Positions 29,543 through 35,925 of a DNA stretch of 35,925 nt are shown piece by piece; position 1 is the first letter of the stretch, and each line of letters begins with the position of its first letter. The DNA is from an uncultured Lutimaribacter sp. (lineage in GTDB: Bacteria > Pseudomonadota > Alphaproteobacteria > Rhodobacterales > Rhodobacteraceae). Under the pieces are notes generated by a model that was given only the letters and a program-made list of their open reading frames with translations, had not been told where the DNA came from and did not search any database. Position numbers and translations under genes: made by a program. The stretch covers positions 1-35,925 of the forward strand of contig CAJXSO010000029.1 of the NCBI GenBank assembly GCA_913061505.1, written 5' to 3'.

Positions 29543-30433
29543 ATGTTCGAAGGGTTTGAAACCGGCACCGCCCACCTGCGCGGCACCTCTATCGCCTATG
29601 TGCGCGCGGGCCAGGGCGCGCCGGTGTTGCTGTTGCACGGCTTTCCGCAAACCCACGCGATGTGGGCCGATATTGCGCCACAGCTGGTGGCGGCGGGGCG
29701 GCAGGTGATTTGCGCCGATCTGCGCGGCTATGGCGACAGCGGCAAACCGCAGGGCATGGCGGCCTATTCCTTTCGCGAAATGGGCGCCGATATGGTTGCG
29801 CTGATGCAGCATTTGGGCTTTGCCCGCTTTGATCTGGTGGGCCACGACCGTGGTGGGCGCACCGCCCATCGCATGGCGCTGGATCACCCCGATGCGGTGG
29901 CCAGCCTGACGGTGATGGATATCGTGCCCACCCAAACCATATTGGATGCGCTGACAACCCCGGTGGCGCGGGCCTATTACCACTGGCTGTTTTTGGCCCA
30001 GCCCGCCCCCTTTCCCGAAACCATGATTGGCCATGACCCGGATGCTTATTTTGAAAGCTGTCTGTTGGGCTGGGGCGCGGCACAGCTGTCGGATTTTGGG
30101 CAAGCCCAGCTGCAGGCCTATCGCCGCGCTTGGCGCGATCCGCAGGCGATTGCCGCCATGTGCAACGATTATCGCGCCGCCATCGATGTAGATCTGGCGC
30201 TCGATCGCGCCGATCTGGGCCGCCAGGTGCATTGCCCGGCCTTGGTGCTTTATGGCGCCCAAGGTGCCATGGCGCAGGCCTATGATGTGGCGGCCACCTG
30301 GGCGCCACGCCTGGCCGATATGCGCGCAGCGGGCATCACCGGCGGGCATTTCTTTCCCGATCAATCGCCTGATGAAACCGCACAAGCCCTGTTGGCGTTT
30401 TTGGCCAATAGCAGCGGCGCTGCGCGCGCTTAA
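29543..30433 (+). CDS. Predicted haloacetate (fluoroacetate) dehalogenase, alpha/beta hydrolase
   Basis: Alpha/beta hydrolase of 296 residues. The nucleophile in the elbow GHDRGG is Asp102, not Ser, so it belongs to the dehalogenase/epoxide-hydrolase branch. Compared from memory with the Rhodopseudomonas fluoroacetate dehalogenase, all active-site residues are in matching places: Asp102, Arg103 and Arg106 (carboxylate binding), Asp126 (acid), His147 and Trp148 plus Tyr210 (halide pocket) and His269 (base). Spacing between them is almost identical. Predicted reaction: hydrolytic removal of halide from haloacetates, or hydrolysis of a close analogue. The ATG at 29543 is preferred over an in-frame TTG two codons upstream. 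The gene overlaps the convergent small membrane protein gene by 4 bases. Confidence 0.82.
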   Translation: MFEGFETGTAHLRGTSIAYVRAGQGAPVLLLHGFPQTHAMWADIAPQLVAAGRQVICADLRGYGDSGKPQGMAAYSFREMGADMVALMQHLGFARFDLVGHDRGGRTAHRMALDHPDAVASLTVMDIVPTQTILDALTTPVARAYYHWLFLAQPAPFPETMIGHDPDAYFESCLLGWGAAQLSDFGQAQLQAYRRAWRDPQAIAAMCNDYRAAIDVDLALDRADLGRQVHCPALVLYGAQGAMAQAYDVAATWAPRLADMRAAGITGGHFFPDQSPDETAQALLAFLANSSGAARA

Positions 30434-30654
30434 GCCCCGCGCGGCCCAAAGGCGCGCCAGGCCTTGAGCACCAGCAAAACAACTGGCGCGCCATGCAAGG
30501 CCAGATCAAACATATCCAAGGGTTTCACCAATTGCCCCTGCGAAAGCATCCGCAGCTTTTCCACCAGATGGGGTTCAGGGGTAAAAGGCGCCGCCCCCAA
30601 AAACACCGCCAAGACCAGCACCACAGACCAGCTGATACGGTCTAAAAGATGCAT
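30430..30654 (-). CDS. Small two-helix membrane protein, unknown function
   Basis: Protein of 74 residues with two hydrophobic segments: ISWSVVLVLAVFLGAAPF (residues 7-24) and LALHGAPVVLLVLKAW (near 49-64), joined by a polar loop PEPHLVEKLRMLSQGQLVKPLDMFD. Homologues, often labelled RND transporter in databases without support, are known to me from other proteobacteria. The ATG at 30654 has AAAGGA upstream; the frame stays open further, but that part overlaps tRNA-Asp and is not coding. It lies 40 bases downstream of tRNA-Asp on the same strand and may share its transcript. Confidence 0.7.
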   Translation of the reverse strand: MHLLDRISWSVVLVLAVFLGAAPFTPEPHLVEKLRMLSQGQLVKPLDMFDLALHGAPVVLLVLKAWRAFGPRGA

Positions 30655-30694
30655 AGCTGGGGTTCCTTTGCAGGCGTCTTTATTCAAGGGAAAG

Positions 30695-30771
30695 TGGCGC
30701 GGTTGACGGGGCTCGAACCCGCGACCCCCGGCGTGACAGGCCGGTACTCTAACCAACTGAGCTACAACCGC
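30695..30771 (-). tRNA. tRNA-Asp (anticodon GTC)
   Basis: Cloverleaf on the - strand: acceptor GCGGTTG/CAACCGC, D arm GCTC/GAGT, anticodon stem CCGGC/GCCGG with loop CTGTCAC (anticodon GTC), T arm GCGGG-TTCGAGC-CCCGT, discriminator G and encoded CCA (30695-30697). It is a substrate of both Tgt and GluQRS encoded in this window. Confidence 0.97.
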
Positions 30772-30780
30772 GTTGAGGGG

Positions 30781-30809
30781 TGATTACGGCTTTGGCCCGG
30801 GGGCGTCAA
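30781..30809 (-). promoter_or_regulatory. Promoter of tRNA-Asp
   Basis: On the - strand TTGACG (30804-30809) and TAATCA (30781-30786) are 17 bases apart. The -35 is near consensus, the -10 weaker. The start would fall at or just before the tRNA 5' end. Confidence 0.5.
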
Positions 30810-30855
30810 TACGCAAATCGCGTCTTTTCCCCCCGGTGCCCGAATTTATGCCGCG

Positions 30856-32166
30856 CTAAAGCCCCGGCAACCACAATGCCAGCTGTGGAAAGGCCACCAA
30901 CAGCACCACCAACAGCAGCGAACAGCCCATAAAAGGAAAGGCTGACAGATAGATATCGCGCATGGTGGTATCGGGCGGGGCCACCCCCTTCATCACAAAC
31001 AACAACAGGCCAAAGGGCGGCGTGGTAAAGCTGATTTCCAGCGCCAACAGCATGATCAGCGCAAACCATACCAGATCAAAGCCCAGGCTTTGCGCCAGTG
31101 GAAAAAAGATCGGCACCGTCAGCAGCATCATCGAGATCTGTTCCATGAACATCCCCAACAGCAGCAGCACACCAAACATCACCATCAGCATCATCAACGG
31201 ATCCAGATCAAACCCGGTGGCCCAATTGATCAACCCGCGCGAGGCGCCTGAAAAGGCCAAAAGCTGGCTAAACGTGGCCGAGCCGAAGACGATCAGATAG
31301 GCCATCAACGTCACGCGCAATGCCCCCACCACCGATTTCTTCACCGCCTCCCACGTCAGGCAGCGAAACAGCACCGCCAGCACCAGCACGCCTAGCGCGC
31401 CAAAGGCCGCTGCCTCGGATGGGGTGACGATGCCCGCAACCATCATGAAAACGATCACCACCATCACCGACAGCATCGGGATGACATCGCGGAAAAACAG
31501 CGCCAGTTTCTCGCCCAAGCGCATCTCCTCCACGTCATAGGCCGGTGCGGCGCTTGGGTCGATCCGGCATTGCAGCCAGATCGTGCCGATATAAAACATC
31601 GACAAAATCAGGCCCGGAATGATGCCCGCAATCAGCAAAGCGCCCACATCGATGCGCGCCAAAGTGGCCAGCAGCACCGCCAAGGCCGAGGGCGGAATGA
31701 TAATCGCCAGCCCGCCCGTGCCCAAAATAGGGCCGATGGACATGTGCTTTTTATAGCCGCGCCGCGTCATTTCGGGCACCATCAAACTGCCCAACAGCGC
31801 CGTGGCCCCCATGGACGAGCCGGACAAGGTGGAAAACCCGGTGCCGCCCAACACGGTCACATAGCTAAGCCGCCCCGGCAGCCGGCCCAACAGGCGGTCG
31901 ATCGCGTTGAACATGCGCGCGCCCAGGCCCGTGTGAAAGAAAATCTCGCCCATCAGCAAAAACAGCGGAATAGGCACCAGCGCGAAACTGGTCAGCGACC
32001 CAAGCCCGTTGTTGAGCAGCGCAGAAATGCCCCGCTCGCCGCCCATAAAGATCCACGCGCCCACGATATTGGCCGCCAAAAACGCCAGCGCCACAGGCAT
32101 GCCCACAGCCATCATCGCCAGGATAGAGCCCAGCAAAATGGCCAGCGCTTCGTACCATTCCATCAT
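30856..32166 (-). CDS. dctM: TRAP transporter large permease subunit (DctM)
   Basis: Large membrane subunit of a sodium-driven tripartite (TRAP) importer, 436 residues with about 12 hydrophobic segments. Family signatures include VPLFLLMGEIFFHTGLGARMFN, RLPGRLSYVTVLGGTGFSTLSGSSMGATALLGSLMVPEM, GPILGTGGLAIIIPPSALAVLLA, and VTPSEAAAFGALGVLVLA. Some of these helices carry the ion-binding residues. The start overlaps the dctQ stop by 4 bases. Substrate specificity lies with DctP and is unknown. Confidence 0.96.
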   Translation of the reverse strand: MMEWYEALAILLGSILAMMAVGMPVALAFLAANIVGAWIFMGGERGISALLNNGLGSLTSFALVPIPLFLLMGEIFFHTGLGARMFNAIDRLLGRLPGRLSYVTVLGGTGFSTLSGSSMGATALLGSLMVPEMTRRGYKKHMSIGPILGTGGLAIIIPPSALAVLLATLARIDVGALLIAGIIPGLILSMFYIGTIWLQCRIDPSAAPAYDVEEMRLGEKLALFFRDVIPMLSVMVVIVFMMVAGIVTPSEAAAFGALGVLVLAVLFRCLTWEAVKKSVVGALRVTLMAYLIVFGSATFSQLLAFSGASRGLINWATGFDLDPLMMLMVMFGVLLLLGMFMEQISMMLLTVPIFFPLAQSLGFDLVWFALIMLLALEISFTTPPFGLLLFVMKGVAPPDTTMRDIYLSAFPFMGCSLLLVVLLVAFPQLALWLPGL

Positions 32167-32669
32167 TCGTGAATCCCCGCTTCCCCGGAATGCATCAACT
32201 CGCGCCCAAAAACAAAGCGCGAAAACTCCACCGCCATCAGGCCAAAGCTGATTGGAAAGCTGATGGTCAGGATCCAGCGGGGAAAGTAATAGGCGCGCAC
32301 GTCGTAATCGTTGCGCGCAATATTGGTCAGAAACAGATCAGCCCCTTTCCAGGCCAGCATCAGGCTGACCCCCACGCAGGCCGCAGCCACCAGGCGGCTG
32401 ATGATACGGCGCAGATGCGCAGGCAGCGCGGCAGTGACCAATTCGATATGCACATGGCCCTTTTCACGCACCAGCCAGGGCGCCCCCAGCATCGTCATGT
32501 AAAGCAGCGCATATTCCGACGAGGTGAAAAGCCAGGCAAAGGGCTGCACCCCGGCATTGCGCATCAAAACCGAAACCACGACCGAAATCATGATCCAGAT
32601 CAGCATGGCGCCCGCAACGCCCGCCATCGCATAAAGAAAGCCGGTATATAGGCGGATAAGTGGTTGCAT
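32163..32669 (-). CDS. dctQ: TRAP transporter small permease subunit (DctQ)
   Basis: Small membrane subunit of the TRAP importer, 168 residues with four predicted helices. Typical DctQ features are the first helix MAGVAGAMLIWIMISVVVSVLMRN, EYALLYMTMLGAPWLVREKGHVHIELV in the middle, and the last helix followed by a conserved FGRELMHSGE tail. It is preceded by a strong hairpin with a T run that separates it from dctP and overlaps dctM by 4 bases. Confidence 0.94.
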   Translation of the reverse strand: MQPLIRLYTGFLYAMAGVAGAMLIWIMISVVVSVLMRNAGVQPFAWLFTSSEYALLYMTMLGAPWLVREKGHVHIELVTAALPAHLRRIISRLVAAACVGVSLMLAWKGADLFLTNIARNDYDVRAYYFPRWILTISFPISFGLMAVEFSRFVFGRELMHSGEAGIHE

Positions 32670-32684
32670 GGCGTCCCCCGGGCC

Positions 32685-32713
32685 AAAAAGGGCCGCGCCC
32701 GGTGGCGCGGCCC
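32685..32713 (-). terminator. Terminator-like hairpin between dctP and dctQ
   Basis: A perfect 10-bp stem (GGGCCGCGCC at 32690-32699 with GGCGCGGCCC at 32704-32713) with a 4-base loop is followed on the - strand by TTTTT (32685-32689). It should stop a large part of transcripts after dctP, leaving more binding protein than permease, or protect the dctP message 3' end. Confidence 0.8.
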
Positions 32714-32720
32714 GCGTTTT

Positions 32721-33731
32721 TTATTGATCGCGTGCCGGATCGTAGAATTTGCCGATCAGCGCGTCATACTGGCCGTCGCCCATGGGGTGCTCGGCCATCA
32801 GGCCTTTCATACGGGCCCAGGTTTTTTCGCGCGCAGCTGCCAGGTAATTGGCCTTGGCCGCCCCTTCCAGCGACACCACTTTCATGCCAGCAGCATCGAG
32901 CGCGGCAAAATCGGCATCGCGTTTTGCCTTCAGTTCAGCCACGCTTTCGGCCTCATGCGCGATGGCTGCATCTTGCAGCACTTTCTTGGCCTCATCCGAC
33001 AGGCTGTTCCAGCGGTCCAGGTTCACGATCACGCCCAGATCTGTCGAGAAAAAGCACGGCTCGATCCGGTAGTTCAGGAACTCGTTCCATTTCAGATCGA
33101 TCAGGCCAATCTGGGTCCAGCCAGTGGCATCCACCACCCCACGTTCCAGCGCGGAATATACCTCGGTGGTGGGCAGGTCGATCACCTGAGCGCCCAGATA
33201 TTCGTTGAAAAAGGCGTTATACACGGCATTGCCGCGCAGCTTTAGCCCTTCGACTTTCAGGTTGCCATCGGCATCGAATTCGGGGGCGTTGCGGGTCCAT
33301 AGGTTGTAGCACACGCCGCTGTCGAACCAGCCCAGATATTTCACGCCCATTTTGGCCTGGTGGATCTGGTCGATCATCTCGATGCCACCGTTTTGACGCG
33401 CCTCAACCGCGGTCAGGTTCGAGGCCACCAGCGCGTCTTTCTCGGGCAAGGCACCGCCATAGAACGAGCCGGGGGTATAGACCATATCAACAATACCGTC
33501 GCGTACGGCATCGGGCTGCTGGAACATGCCAATCGCCTCGGGGCCACCGCGCACCTCGATTTGCACAACGCCCTCGCCTGCGGCATTGACCTTGTCGACG
33601 AATTTCAAAAACGACTGGGTATAGATCAGCGTTGCTGGAAAGGCATGCACTGCGGTGATGGTTTCGGTGGCCTGCGCCGCGCCCACCAGCATGGTGCTGG
33701 CAATCACGCCGCCAATAAGTGTGTGTTTCAT
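32721..33731 (-). CDS. dctP: TRAP transporter substrate-binding protein (DctP)
   Basis: Periplasmic binding protein of 336 residues. Residues 1-21 form a Sec signal peptide (KHTLIGGVIASTMLVGAAQA) with cleavage near AQA-TE. The DctP fold is seen in the early strand TAVHAFPATLIYTQSFLKFVDKVN, QIEVRGGPEAIGMFQQPDAVRDGIVDMVYTPGSFYGG, and LPTTEVYSALERGVVDATGWTQIG, the segment that lines the ligand pocket. An Arg in the pocket-facing VEGLKLRGN segment is expected to bind a carboxylate, so the ligand is probably an organic acid. AAAGGAG at 33739-33745 precedes the ATG, and an unusual G/C leader lies just upstream. Confidence 0.95.
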   Translation of the reverse strand: MKHTLIGGVIASTMLVGAAQATETITAVHAFPATLIYTQSFLKFVDKVNAAGEGVVQIEVRGGPEAIGMFQQPDAVRDGIVDMVYTPGSFYGGALPEKDALVASNLTAVEARQNGGIEMIDQIHQAKMGVKYLGWFDSGVCYNLWTRNAPEFDADGNLKVEGLKLRGNAVYNAFFNEYLGAQVIDLPTTEVYSALERGVVDATGWTQIGLIDLKWNEFLNYRIEPCFFSTDLGVIVNLDRWNSLSDEAKKVLQDAAIAHEAESVAELKAKRDADFAALDAAGMKVVSLEGAAKANYLAAAREKTWARMKGLMAEHPMGDGQYDALIGKFYDPARDQ

Positions 33732-33748
33732 CTTCGCTCTCCTTTGTC

Positions 33749-33785
33749 GGGGGTATCCCCCACCCTGTTGTGGGGGTTCCCCCCC
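33749..33785 (-). promoter_or_regulatory. Alternating G/C leader upstream of dctP
   Basis: In the dctP message a G7 run (33779-33785), a C5 run (33772-33776), a G5 run (33757-33761) and a C5 run (33749-33753) follow one another just before the AAAGGAG ribosome binding site. The middle two extend to a 7-bp stem (CCCCCAC/GTGGGGG, 6-base loop). The third and fourth runs can pair around a 3-base loop instead. The two folds exclude each other. Confidence 0.5.
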
Positions 33786-33786
33786 G

Positions 33787-33817
33787 AATAAAGCCGCCCG
33801 GCATCGCTGCCGCGCGG
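33787..33817 (-). terminator. Intrinsic terminator after leuD-like gene
   Basis: Read on the - strand a stem of ten pairs with one mismatch (33808-33817 with 33794-33803, 4-base loop) lies just past the leuD-like stop and is followed by CTTTATT. It would partly separate the leuCD-like operon from dctPQM. Confidence 0.6.
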
Positions 33818-33826
33818 GCCCTTATT

Positions 33827-34432
33827 TTAGCTTGGCCAAACCCAAGGGGTATCGGCGCGGCGTGCCGTTTTATAGGCCGCAATCTGTGGTGTGCGCGCAG
33901 TGGTCAGATCGATATCATCCCAGCCGTTCATCAGCTTTTCGCGCCAAACCTGGGGCAGCTGAAACGCAAAATCCTGCCCGCAAATGCACAAGGTTTCGGC
34001 CTGCAAATCCACGCTGGCCTGGCCCGGATCGTGCAGCAACATGGCCAAGACCCGTTCAACATCGGCCTCGGGCAGCACCAAGGGCAGCAGCCCGTTATTC
34101 ACCGCATTGGCCGAGAAAATATCGCCAAAGCTGGGGGCGATCACCACGCGGATGCCAAAATCAACCAGCGCATAAACCGCCGCTTCGCGCGACGAGCCCG
34201 AGCCAAAGTTGCGCCGCGCCACCAAGAAACTGGCATCATTATGCTGGTTGAGCACAAATTCAGGCACCACACGGCCCCCACCATCGTGGCGCAGATCATG
34301 CAGCAGATAGGGCCCATAGCCCTGCGCCCGCGGCACCGACATAAACCGCGCCGGGATCAGCTGATCGGTGTCAACGCTTTCCAGGGCCAAGGCCACCGCC
34401 TTGCCGCTATGGTGCACCCAGCCCCCGCTCAT
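33827..34432 (-). CDS. leuD: Isopropylmalate dehydratase small subunit-like (LeuD family)
   Basis: Swivelling-domain subunit of an aconitase-family hydro-lyase, 201 residues. Family features: VDTDQLIPARFM near residue 20, FVLNQ, NFGSGSSREAAVYAL (canonical LeuD usually has NFGCGSSREHA) and FGIRVVIAPSFGDIFSANAVNNGLLPLVLP. It pairs with the LeuC-like protein encoded upstream; its ATG overlaps that stop (ATGA). The deviations near the active-site Ser loop suggest a substrate other than 3-isopropylmalate, for example a citramalate- or methylmalate-type acid, but this is inference. The start at 34432 is set by the overlap; the frame extends 11 codons further inside the leuC-like gene. Confidence 0.85.
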   Translation of the reverse strand: MSGGWVHHSGKAVALALESVDTDQLIPARFMSVPRAQGYGPYLLHDLRHDGGGRVVPEFVLNQHNDASFLVARRNFGSGSSREAAVYALVDFGIRVVIAPSFGDIFSANAVNNGLLPLVLPEADVERVLAMLLHDPGQASVDLQAETLCICGQDFAFQLPQVWREKLMNGWDDIDLTTARTPQIAAYKTARRADTPWVWPS

Positions 34433-35874
34433 AGCCGGCCCTCCAACAAGGGGCGCACATCGCACAAGGTGCCGGTAATTGCGGCCGCAGCCACCATGGC
34501 CGGGCTCATCAAATGGGTGCGCGCACCGCGCCCCTGGCGGCCTTTGAAATTGCGGTTGGTTGACGAGGCGCAGCGCTTGCCCGGGGCAACCAGATCACCG
34601 TTCATGCCGACGCACATGGAACAGCCCGCCTCGACCCACTCGAGCCCCGCTTGGGTAAAGATCTGATCCAGCCCTTCGGCTTCGGCCTGCGCCTTGACCA
34701 GGGCCGACCCGGGCGCCACCAGCCCCGGCACCTTGGCACGGCGCCCCTGCAACACCTTGGCGGCCAGGCGCAAATCCTCGATCCGCCCGTTGGTGCAAGA
34801 CCCGATAAACACCTGGTCTATCGCCACGCCCTGCAGGGCTTGGCCCGCGCTTAGGCCCATGTACTCTAAGGCATCGCTGGCGCGCGCTGCGCGTGCGGGC
34901 GGCAAATGCGCGGGGTTTGGCACATGGGCTGTGATCGGCAGCGCCTCTTCGGGCGATGTGCCCCATGTCACCGTGGGGGCGATATCGCTTGCGTCAATCT
35001 CGACCTCGCGGTCAAACTGCGCCCCCGCATCGCTGGGCAGGCGCGCCCAGCCATCGACCGCGCGCGCCCACTCATCGCCCTGGGGCGCAAAGGGGCGCCC
35101 CTGCAGATAGCGAAAGGTGGTGTCATCGGGCGCTACCATACCCAGCCGTGCGCCGCCTTCGATCGACAGGTTGCACAGGGTCATGCGCCCCTCCATCGAC
35201 AGGGCGCGCACCGCAGGGCCTGCATATTCGATCGCATGCCCCCGCGCCCCATCGGCCCCCAAACGCGCAATCCAGTGCAGCGCCAGATCCTTGGCCCCAA
35301 CCGCAGGGCCCAAGTGCCCGCCAACCGTGATGCGCATGGTTTTGGGGCGCATTTGCCAGATCGTTTGGGTGGCCAGCACATGCGCCACCTCGGTGGCGCC
35401 AATGCCAAAGGCCAAGGCGCCGAATGCGCCATGGGTGGATGTATGGCTATCGCCGCAATTCACGGTAAAGCCCGGCAAGGTCAGCCCCTGTTCAGGGCCC
35501 ACCACATGCACGATACCCTGATCGGGATCGCAAAGGCCAAACAGGCGCAGCCCGTGGGTGCGCGCGTTTTGGCCCAGGGTTTCGATCATGCGCCGAATAT
35601 CGCCCGGGGGAATCGCATCACGGCCGCGGGTGGGGGCATAGTGATCGACCACGGCATAGGTCAGGCTGGGTTCGGCCACAGGCGCGCCGCGCGCGGCCAA
35701 TTTGGCAAAGGCGTGGTGGCTGCCCTCGTGCACCAGGTGGCGATCAACCCAAAGCAGCGACGCCCCATCCGCGCGGCGGGTGATTTCATGCGCCTGCCAC
35801 AGCTTGTCAAACAGCGTGGCCGGTTTTGGTGCCGGTTTTGGTGCCTGTGCGGTGGCTGCGGGCGCCTGCGTCAT
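34429..35874 (-). CDS. leuC: Isopropylmalate dehydratase large subunit-like (LeuC family)
   Basis: Aconitase-family large subunit with a [4Fe-4S] cluster, 481 residues. Cluster Cys are in FIGSCTNGRIEDL and AGCSMCVGMN. Other signatures: WVDRHLVHEGSHHAF, CGDSHTSTHGAFGALAFGIGATEVAHVLATQT, SMEGRMTLCNLSIEGGARLGMVAPD and NRNFKGRQGRGARTHLMSPAM. The usual DHNVPT near residue 80 is DHYAPT, and the first 20 residues are an unusual Pro/Ala/Lys-rich extension. Together with the TRAP genes nearby this favours a divergent paralogue working in a catabolic route; biosynthetic LeuC remains possible. The ATG overlaps the stop of an upstream gene (ATGA) that runs off the window. Confidence 0.87.
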   Translation of the reverse strand: MTQAPAATAQAPKPAPKPATLFDKLWQAHEITRRADGASLLWVDRHLVHEGSHHAFAKLAARGAPVAEPSLTYAVVDHYAPTRGRDAIPPGDIRRMIETLGQNARTHGLRLFGLCDPDQGIVHVVGPEQGLTLPGFTVNCGDSHTSTHGAFGALAFGIGATEVAHVLATQTIWQMRPKTMRITVGGHLGPAVGAKDLALHWIARLGADGARGHAIEYAGPAVRALSMEGRMTLCNLSIEGGARLGMVAPDDTTFRYLQGRPFAPQGDEWARAVDGWARLPSDAGAQFDREVEIDASDIAPTVTWGTSPEEALPITAHVPNPAHLPPARAARASDALEYMGLSAGQALQGVAIDQVFIGSCTNGRIEDLRLAAKVLQGRRAKVPGLVAPGSALVKAQAEAEGLDQIFTQAGLEWVEAGCSMCVGMNGDLVAPGKRCASSTNRNFKGRQGRGARTHLMSPAMVAAAAITGTLCDVRPLLEGRL

Positions 35875-35925
35875 TGCGCGCCCCCTGCCCCGGTGGCGGG
35901 GTCGATCACCGGCGCCCAGTGGCGG
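35871..35925 (-). CDS. Partial gene, C-terminal end only, unknown product
   Basis: The frame that stops in TGA at 35871-35873, overlapping the leuC-like ATG as ATGA, stays open to the window edge and encodes the C-terminal 17 residues RHWAPVIDPATGAGGAQ. The ATGA coupling is the same as elsewhere in this operon, which supports a real upstream gene. Too little is visible to name a family. Confidence 0.45.
   Translation of the reverse strand, partial: RHWAPVIDPATGAGGAQ

Noticed and set aside
30655-30756. Longer start for the small membrane protein gene
   Set aside because: The extension runs through tRNA-Asp sequence and its translated peptide is a tRNA-derived artefact; AAAGGA before the ATG at 30654 gives the real start.

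Overview
The window comes from the chromosome of a GC-rich alphaproteobacterium, most likely a member of the Rhodobacterales. The main reasons are a textbook CtrA response regulator with a SciP-type (DUF1153) gene directly upstream, a near-perfect CtrA box between them, an acetyl-type MetA, a TRAP transporter, and alphaproteobacterial versions of housekeeping genes. The genus cannot be fixed from the sequence alone. Coding density is high, ATGA stop/start overlaps are frequent, and there are no insertion sequences, phage genes or CRISPR arrays.

Layout, left to right. 1-6.1 kb (+ strand): a GNAT acetyltransferase, a DMT permease behind a structured leader, an unrecognised P-loop ATPase, metAA, an alpha/beta hydrolase, and ppk2 overlapping a TetR regulator. 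6.2-8.7 kb (- strand): rplM-rpsI with a clear promoter and terminator, then a thioesterase/DMT permease pair. 8.7-12.9 kb: an enoyl-CoA hydratase-like protein, trmFO-gluQRS, convergent hisI, and an IscU-like protein. 13.0-18.7 kb (- strand): sciP, ctrA, ligA, recG and a small membrane protein. 18.8-21.9 kb: mnmA, a DMT permease, an rluE-like pseudouridine synthase and a RidA-family protein. 22.0-26.7 kb (- strand): two tRNA-Val genes, an HU-like protein, lon and tgt. 26.8-30.4 kb (+ strand): a second hydratase-like paralogue, a SufT/MIP18 protein, an M20 peptidase and a predicted haloacetate dehalogenase. 30.4-35.9 kb (- strand): a small membrane protein, tRNA-Asp(GTC), a DctMQP TRAP transporter, a divergent LeuD/LeuC pair and the end of one more gene cut by the window edge.

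How the genes fit together. Much of the window serves RNA maturation and translation: L13, S9, TrmFO, MnmA, Tgt, GluQRS, an RluE-like enzyme and three tRNAs. Tgt, GluQRS and tRNA-Asp(GTC) together make up enzymes and substrate of the glutamyl-queuosine pathway. A second block covers cell-cycle control and DNA repair (SciP, CtrA, LigA, RecG, Lon). The right end looks catabolic: a TRAP importer beside an aconitase-family hydro-lyase whose active-site neighbourhoods differ from biosynthetic isopropylmalate isomerase, in an operon with an unseen upstream gene.

I found no single obviously new multi-gene system. The best leads are: the LeuCD-like/TRAP cluster; an alternating G/C leader in front of dctP; a hairpin that buries the ligA ribosome binding site; an IscU-like protein lacking the third cysteine and the aspartate; two hydratase-like proteins lacking both catalytic glutamates; and the fluoroacetate dehalogenase-type active site in the 29.5-30.4 kb hydrolase.
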